NCBI GenBank assembly: GCA_002707145.1
Contig: PAMD01000015.1
Coordinates: 1 to 37,968 of the forward strand
Reading direction: 5' to 3'
Length of the DNA stretch: 37,968 nucleotides
From: Flavobacteriales bacterium
Lineage (GTDB): Bacteria > Bacteroidota > Bacteroidia > Flavobacteriales > UBA7430
Shown here: positions 33,951 to 37,968 of the stretch, one piece after another
Layout of the letters: each line of letters opens with the position of its first letter
Numbering within the stretch: position 1 is the first letter of the stretch
The notes under the pieces: model-generated
What the model saw: the letters and a program-made list of their open reading frames with translations, nothing else
Databases searched by the model: none
What the model was told of the DNA's origin: nothing
Made by a program: the position numbers and the translations under genes

Positions 33951-34646
33951 ATGACAAATCAACGCTTTGCAGTAATCGGCTTGGGTCAGTTTGGCTCTGC
34001 AATTGCCAAAAATCTTTCTAAACGAGGAGCAGATGTTTTAGCTATTGATTCTTCTATCGAAAAAGTAGAAAGCATCAAAGACGAGGTTTCTTTTTCTGTG
34101 GCGCTAGATGCTACAGATAAAAGAGCTCTCCTTGCACAGAATATTCAAGACGTAGATGCAGTAGTGGTAGCTATTGGTGAAAATTTCCATGGACTTCTTT
34201 TGTGTACTTTTCTTTTAATGGAACTAAAAGTAAAACGGATTATTACTAGGGCCATGGGAACTGATCAAAGAAAAATATTAGAAAAAATGGGCGTTACAGA
34301 AATCTTATCTCCGGAAGACGAAGTGGGTGGAAATGTAGCTGAAATGCTTATAAACCCTGCTGTAGTGTTATGTATGAAATTACCCGATGACTATGAAATA
34401 GTTGAAGTTAAAGCTCCTACTAATATTTATGAGAGAAGTTTAGATGACATAGGGCTGAGGGAGAAGTATAAGCTCAATCTGGTCACTATTTTAAGAAAAA
34501 ATTCAGCTAACAGAGACAATAATGATTCAAAAGACTACCACATTATTGGTGTTCCTGATTCAAGCACATTGATTGAAAAAAATGATATTATTGTTCTTTT
34601 TGGACTCACAAAAAATATCGAACGCTTTTTGGATATCAACAAGTGA
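33951..34646 (+). CDS. RCK (TrkA/KtrA-type) potassium-channel regulatory protein
   Basis: A 231-residue cytosolic protein with one Rossmann nucleotide-binding RCK-N domain (about 1-130) and one RCK-C domain (about 140-229). The nucleotide loop is GLGQFGSAIA (10-19), with Asp33 (LAIDSS) for the ribose and the second strand DATDKRAL. ITRAMG and GVTEILSPEDEVG are typical of TrkA/KtrA. Such proteins gate TrkH/KtrB potassium channels in response to NAD(H) or ATP. No channel gene is beside it here, so the partner is encoded elsewhere. The stop overlaps the next gene's start by one base. Confidence 0.93.
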   Translation: MTNQRFAVIGLGQFGSAIAKNLSKRGADVLAIDSSIEKVESIKDEVSFSVALDATDKRALLAQNIQDVDAVVVAIGENFHGLLLCTFLLMELKVKRIITRAMGTDQRKILEKMGVTEILSPEDEVGGNVAEMLINPAVVLCMKLPDDYEIVEVKAPTNIYERSLDDIGLREKYKLNLVTILRKNSANRDNNDSKDYHIIGVPDSSTLIEKNDIIVLFGLTKNIERFLDINK

Positions 34647-35347
34647 TGAAAGGATTTATTATTACCGGAACAAGCAGTGGTATTGGTATGGCTCTAGCGA
34701 AAGTTCTTCTCGAATCTGCTGAAAATAGAATATTTGGAATTTGTCGCAATCAAGTAATAAAGCATCCAAACTACAGGCATTTAGCAATGGATTTAAATGA
34801 TATCGCAGATATTGATTCTATTGATTTACCAGAATGGGAAGATCTAAATCAAATTAGTTTGGTTAATAATGCAGGATGGGTGGGACCCATACAAAAAATG
34901 GGAAACCAAGAACTTGGATCTATTGCATCAGCTTACCTGATTAATTTAATTGCACCTGCTGCACTATCAAATTTATTTATAGCAAAGTATAAAGCGCATC
35001 AAGCGCAAAAAGTAATTCTCAGTGTTGGCTCTGGTGCAGCAGAAAATGCTATTGCAGGATGGAGTAGCTACTGTTCTGCTAAGGCCGGGTTAGATATGCT
35101 TAGTAAATGTATTTCTATGGAGCACCCCGACATCATCTGTTTGTCCATTGCTCCAGGCAAAGTAGATACACCAATGCAAAATGATATTCGTTTTGCTGAT
35201 GAAAAAGAATTTCCAAGACTAAAAGAGTTTCAAAAGTACTTTAAAAATGGAGAATTACTCCCAGCTATTAAAGTTGCTGAGAAATACTGTATAGTTTTAG
35301 AAAATCCCAGAGATTATTTAAAGATTGATCGTATCTCCGAGATCTAA
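34646..35347 (+). CDS. Short-chain dehydrogenase/reductase
   Basis: A 233-residue oxidoreductase of the classical short-chain type. The cofactor loop is TGTSSGIG (7-14), NNAG (74-77) is present, the catalytic serine region is SVGSGA (126-131), and Tyr142 and Lys146 form YxxxK in SYCSAKAG. Together with SIAPGKVDTPM these give a complete active site. The chain resembles sepiapterin-reductase-like members; the substrate is unknown. I choose the ATG at 34646, which shares one base with the RCK stop (TGATG), rather than the GTG at 34643, since that would only add one residue. The last 30 bases overlap the end of the M23 peptidase gene on the other strand. Confidence 0.92.
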   Translation: MKGFIITGTSSGIGMALAKVLLESAENRIFGICRNQVIKHPNYRHLAMDLNDIADIDSIDLPEWEDLNQISLVNNAGWVGPIQKMGNQELGSIASAYLINLIAPAALSNLFIAKYKAHQAQKVILSVGSGAAENAIAGWSSYCSAKAGLDMLSKCISMEHPDIICLSIAPGKVDTPMQNDIRFADEKEFPRLKEFQKYFKNGELLPAIKVAEKYCIVLENPRDYLKIDRISEI

Positions 35348-36589
35348 ATCATATTCTAGAAATGGAATTTTATCTAATAGAAACGACAAACTATCTTTCA
35401 ATAAGAGAAACTTCTCTTTTGAATCTGCACTTATTGGATCTGAGGGGGGCAACTTGCTTTTAAAAGGATCTACTTGCACCCCATTTTTCCAAAAACGATA
35501 ACAAACATGAGGGCCAGTTGCAAGGCCTGTACTACCTACATATCCTATAGTCTGACCTTGTGCCACTTTAACTCCTGGGCGAATATCCTTAGCGATTTTA
35601 GACATATGGAGATATTGCGTAGTGTATGTAGCATTATGGCGAACCTTCACATAGTTTCCATTATATTTGGTATATGTGGCCGCTTCAATAACACCGGCAG
35701 CTGTAGACCAAATGGGAGTACCTCTTTTGGCAGCATAATCCGTTCCTTTATGAGACTTCCAACGCTTCTGAACTGGGTGAAATCTATTTCTGGAATACCT
35801 GGAAGAAATTCTACTGTTTTTAACAGGCGTTTTTAAAAAAAACTTACGCAAGTTGTTGCCGGTCTTATCAAAATAATCATCGAACCCTGAGTCGTTGAAA
35901 GGAAAAGCATAAAATTCATCATCAAAATGACTAAAATAAACAGCTTTTACACCCCCCACACCGACAAACTCTCCTTGGAGATACTTTGCTTCATAAATTA
36001 CCTTAAACTTATCTCCTGGTTGCACATGACGAAAGTCTAGTGTCCAACAATAAATCTCATCAGAGATGATTTCGCACAGACGATCAGACATCCCTAGTGA
36101 GGCGCCTGTTAAAAAAAAGCTAGAACCTTTGTCAATTACTCCAGCCACTTCGATTAACTTAATTACTATTTCCTTTTGTGCTCTATATATATTTAGGCTA
36201 TCTCGAAAATCATACACCACAAAATTAATCTTGTCTTCTTCATAGATAAAAACATGTGCTAAGGATTTCCCGGAACTGTCTTGCTGACAAAGTAGAGCGT
36301 AAGAGTGTCCAGCCTTTAAATAGCGAACATCGAAATCCGTCTTTCGAGAACTACGAGCAATTGCATCAACTTGTCGATAAGAAACACCATTTTCAACCAG
36401 TATTTTCCCTAATGATTCTCCCGATTGAATTTCCTTCTTGAGTATCAGAAAAGAATCAACGGAAAAACCATATTCAAATCTCGGTATAACTGGATGATTA
36501 CTAGCAGAAGTATTTAATATAATTTTAGATTCTTCGAGAGAATCGCATCCTAGGCAGAGTAATATAACAATAGCTAAAAATCGCTTCAC
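35318..36589 (-). CDS. M23-family peptidase lipoprotein with Cys in the zinc site
   Basis: A 423-residue envelope protein. Residues 1-14 form a lipoprotein signal with Cys15 (LCLGC). About 50-200 resembles the OapA/LysM-like and SH3-like lead domains of cell-wall peptidases. About 275-375 is the M23 catalytic domain, with H-x-x-x-D at His280/Asp284 (HKGTDYA) and His328 (YLHMS). The usual H-x-H at the end is GPHVCYRF, so His361 is kept but Cys363 stands where the third zinc ligand His normally is. My recollection is that this Cys form is common in Bacteroidota M23 lipoproteins. Expected role: an endopeptidase cutting peptidoglycan crosslinks, with possible altered zinc binding. It ends in a 30-base overlap with the convergent dehydrogenase gene. 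Confidence 0.9.
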   Translation of the reverse strand: MKRFLAIVILLCLGCDSLEESKIILNTSASNHPVIPRFEYGFSVDSFLILKKEIQSGESLGKILVENGVSYRQVDAIARSSRKTDFDVRYLKAGHSYALLCQQDSSGKSLAHVFIYEEDKINFVVYDFRDSLNIYRAQKEIVIKLIEVAGVIDKGSSFFLTGASLGMSDRLCEIISDEIYCWTLDFRHVQPGDKFKVIYEAKYLQGEFVGVGGVKAVYFSHFDDEFYAFPFNDSGFDDYFDKTGNNLRKFFLKTPVKNSRISSRYSRNRFHPVQKRWKSHKGTDYAAKRGTPIWSTAAGVIEAATYTKYNGNYVKVRHNATYTTQYLHMSKIAKDIRPGVKVAQGQTIGYVGSTGLATGPHVCYRFWKNGVQVDPFKSKLPPSDPISADSKEKFLLLKDSLSFLLDKIPFLEYDLDLGDTINL

Positions 36590-36643
36590 AAAAAAAAAAT
36601 TAAATCACTACAAATTCATTTCGAATTTAAAAAATTAATATCC

Positions 36644-36651
36644 CAAACCTA
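36644..36651 (-). promoter_or_regulatory. Possible -7 box for the M23 peptidase gene
   Basis: TAGGTTTG on the minus strand matches TAnnTTTG, 54 bases upstream of the M23 ATG. The -33 region has TTA rather than TTG at a 21-base spacing. Confidence 0.4.
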
Positions 36652-36721
36652 GATTCAAAATTTAATACTTATTAACGAAGTAATAAAGAACTTGATTATT
36701 CTTTAGTTATATATTTGATTC

Positions 36722-36753
36722 AAAAAAAAAGGCTCCCTTATGGGAGCCTTTTT
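36722..36753 (-). terminator. Terminator of the T9SS-type surface-protein gene
   Basis: A perfect 12-bp stem AAAAAGGCTCCC (36726-36737) / GGGAGCCTTTTT (36742-36753) with a 4-base loop. On the minus strand it is followed by a run of nine T, 18 bases after the gene's stop. Confidence 0.92.
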
Positions 36754-36771
36754 GCATATCTAAAAGTATTA

Positions 36772-37968
36772 TTATCTAACAATTTTCTCAACAGTACCAT
36801 CGCTATAAATTTGGAATAACACTTCGCCTTTGAAGTCTACGTCATCCATATTTACCTCTTGACCCAGAACATTAACAACTTTCACTAATTCTATTAGAGA
36901 AGCAGCTATAGAAGTTGATGATGAAGTCTCGATAGCCGATGCAATATTAATTGCATCAACTGCATAAGAAGAAGATCCTTCTGTCCAATCAGAAACTGTA
37001 AAGTGAGTTAATACACCTGCAGTCCATACTTGGAATGATATATTTTCGGATACTCTAGCTGCTTCTTTAGAAGCAGTCATTGCATCGTCTCCCCATACAG
37101 TAAGTACAGACACAGGACTTGTGTAAATAGCAGAACCAATCAGCTTACCTTCTTTATCGAAAGCAGCTATCTCTGATCCTTCTGTTGGAACAATATCCCA
37201 AGCAGTGTCTTCTATCACAATAGTCATATTATTATCTGTAGAAACTACTTTGTTAAAATGAGATACATTATTTACAGTGGTTTCTATAGATGACAATCTG
37301 TAAGAATCATCATTAGATAAGTATTGAAGCATATCTGTATCAATAGTTTTCATTTGGTAACCTTCACCTGGATTCATATCTCCGATACCGTTGAAGGAGT
37401 ACTCAGGTAAATAAGCATTACCACTGTAATCTTTGGCGATGATTAAGTTACCAGCATCGTTGATATCTGCCATTACTGCATCAGCAGCTGCTGGCTCAGT
37501 TCTTAAGTAACCTATCATATTCCATCCAGCAGAAATATCAATTGCATTGTCCTCTGGGAATGCATATGCTCCACAAATTTCAATGGAAACCTCAGCATCA
37601 GTCTTGATTTGGTAACCTTGACCTACTGATAGATCACCAACACCGTTAAAGGCGTACTCAACCAAATAAGCATTACCAGCGTTATCCTTGGCAATAATTA
37701 CATTGTCAATAATTGGCGCAAGTATAGAAGCCATGTCCATATCATCAGCAATCATATACGTAGAGAACATTGACCAACCTGATGGTAGATCTAACATCTG
37801 ACATTCAGGACCAGCAGGTACACTTGTAATTGATGACACAAAAGTCAAACCGTTTGAAGTGTAAGTATTTGGACCTGTGGCATATGTTGCTGTTGCGGCC
37901 ATCACTTCACCAGTAGTACAATCGAACATCATCCAAGTAAGTTCTGCTCCAGAGGAAAGACCATCTAC
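36772..37968 (-). CDS. T9SS-type surface protein with duplicated module (5' end cut by the window)
   Basis: The frame is open to the right edge: the 12 codons upstream of the first ATG (37932) continue without a stop (VDGLSSGAELTW), so the N-terminus lies outside the window. The visible 398 residues hold two copies of a roughly 65-residue module. A Gly/Asp-rich module with SEIAAFDKEGKLIGSAIY and VLTVWGDDAMT (about 250-310 from ATG 37932) comes later. The C-terminus, LIELVKVVNVLGQEV then FKGEVLFQIYSDGTVEKIVR (in two segments), looks like a T9SS type A sorting domain, which directs export across the outer membrane and surface attachment. The cargo function is unknown; adhesion or a structural role is guesswork. 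It is followed by a strong terminator. Confidence 0.88.
   Translation of the reverse strand, partial: VDGLSSGAELTWMMFDCTTGEVMAATATYATGPNTYTSNGLTFVSSITSVPAGPECQMLDLPSGWSMFSTYMIADDMDMASILAPIIDNVIIAKDNAGNAYLVEYAFNGVGDLSVGQGYQIKTDAEVSIEICGAYAFPEDNAIDISAGWNMIGYLRTEPAAADAVMADINDAGNLIIAKDYSGNAYLPEYSFNGIGDMNPGEGYQMKTIDTDMLQYLSNDDSYRLSSIETTVNNVSHFNKVVSTDNNMTIVIEDTAWDIVPTEGSEIAAFDKEGKLIGSAIYTSPVSVLTVWGDDAMTASKEAARVSENISFQVWTAGVLTHFTVSDWTEGSSSYAVDAINIASAIETSSSTSIAASLIELVKVVNVLGQEVNMDDVDFKGEVLFQIYSDGTVEKIVR
37342..37791 (-). repeat. Two tandem protein modules inside the surface protein
   Basis: Module one (37597-37791) and module two (37342-37539) share the pattern SGW.M or AGW.M, then IIAKD..GNAYL.EY.FNG.GD, then GYQ.KT. 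About half of the residues are identical over 65 positions by eye. The DNA has diverged at third positions, so the duplication is old rather than a recent slippage event. Confidence 0.85.

Overview
The window looks like a chromosomal segment from an AT-rich, probably marine member of the Bacteroidota, of flavobacterial or saprospiral type. The evidence is a TonB-dependent receptor with an N-terminal carboxypeptidase-regulatory-like domain, a surface protein with a type IX secretion (T9SS)-like C-terminal tail, Bacteroidota promoters of the TTTG / TAnnTTTG kind, a short F1 epsilon subunit encoded only with F1 beta, a long insert-containing IspG, and the order permease-purH-mreBCD-mrdA-rodA. The taxonomy is inference from these traits. 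I see no CRISPR array, insertion sequence, prophage, rRNA or tRNA.

Layout. Positions 1-5407 (minus) hold a receptor-secreted-protein pair, cut by the left edge, with a good promoter and a phased 10-bp tandem repeat upstream. A small Rieske-like lipoprotein (plus) and ahcY (minus) converge on a strong hairpin terminator. Next come a 4'-phosphopantetheinyl transferase whose frame breaks at an A10 tract, a secreted alpha/beta hydrolase, and a decayed leucine-rich-repeat gene. ribF (minus) is divergent from atpDC (plus), which ends at a terminator and is followed by the biotin cluster bioFDA. A FtsX/MacB-type permease (minus) is divergent from purH and the elongasome operon mreBCD-mrdA-rodA, up to 24134. 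Then come a YjbR/MmcQ-like gene and ispG, with two gene-poor gaps. An M1 aminopeptidase lipoprotein and a regulatory-domain envelope protein are probably co-transcribed. A minus-strand unit reads ArsC-like, EamA transporter, yicC, gmk, nadD. It is divergent from a TrkA-type RCK protein and a short-chain dehydrogenase, which overlaps an M23 peptidase lipoprotein tail to tail. The right edge cuts a T9SS-type surface protein.

Most of the window is housekeeping: energy (atpDC), cofactors (bioFDA, ribF, nadD, ispG, phosphopantetheinyl transferase), nucleotides (purH, gmk), methyl-cycle clean-up (ahcY) and wall elongation (mreBCD, mrdA, rodA, with an M23 hydrolase). The most unusual signals lie between these genes: the A10 frameshift in the phosphopantetheinyl transferase, the leucine-rich-repeat pseudogene, the phased repeat at the receptor promoter, the cysteine-for-histidine substitutions in the Rieske-like lipoprotein and the M23 enzyme, and a possible 50-residue membrane peptide. 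I found no convincing new multi-gene system, and the receptor-secreted-protein pair is the closest candidate.
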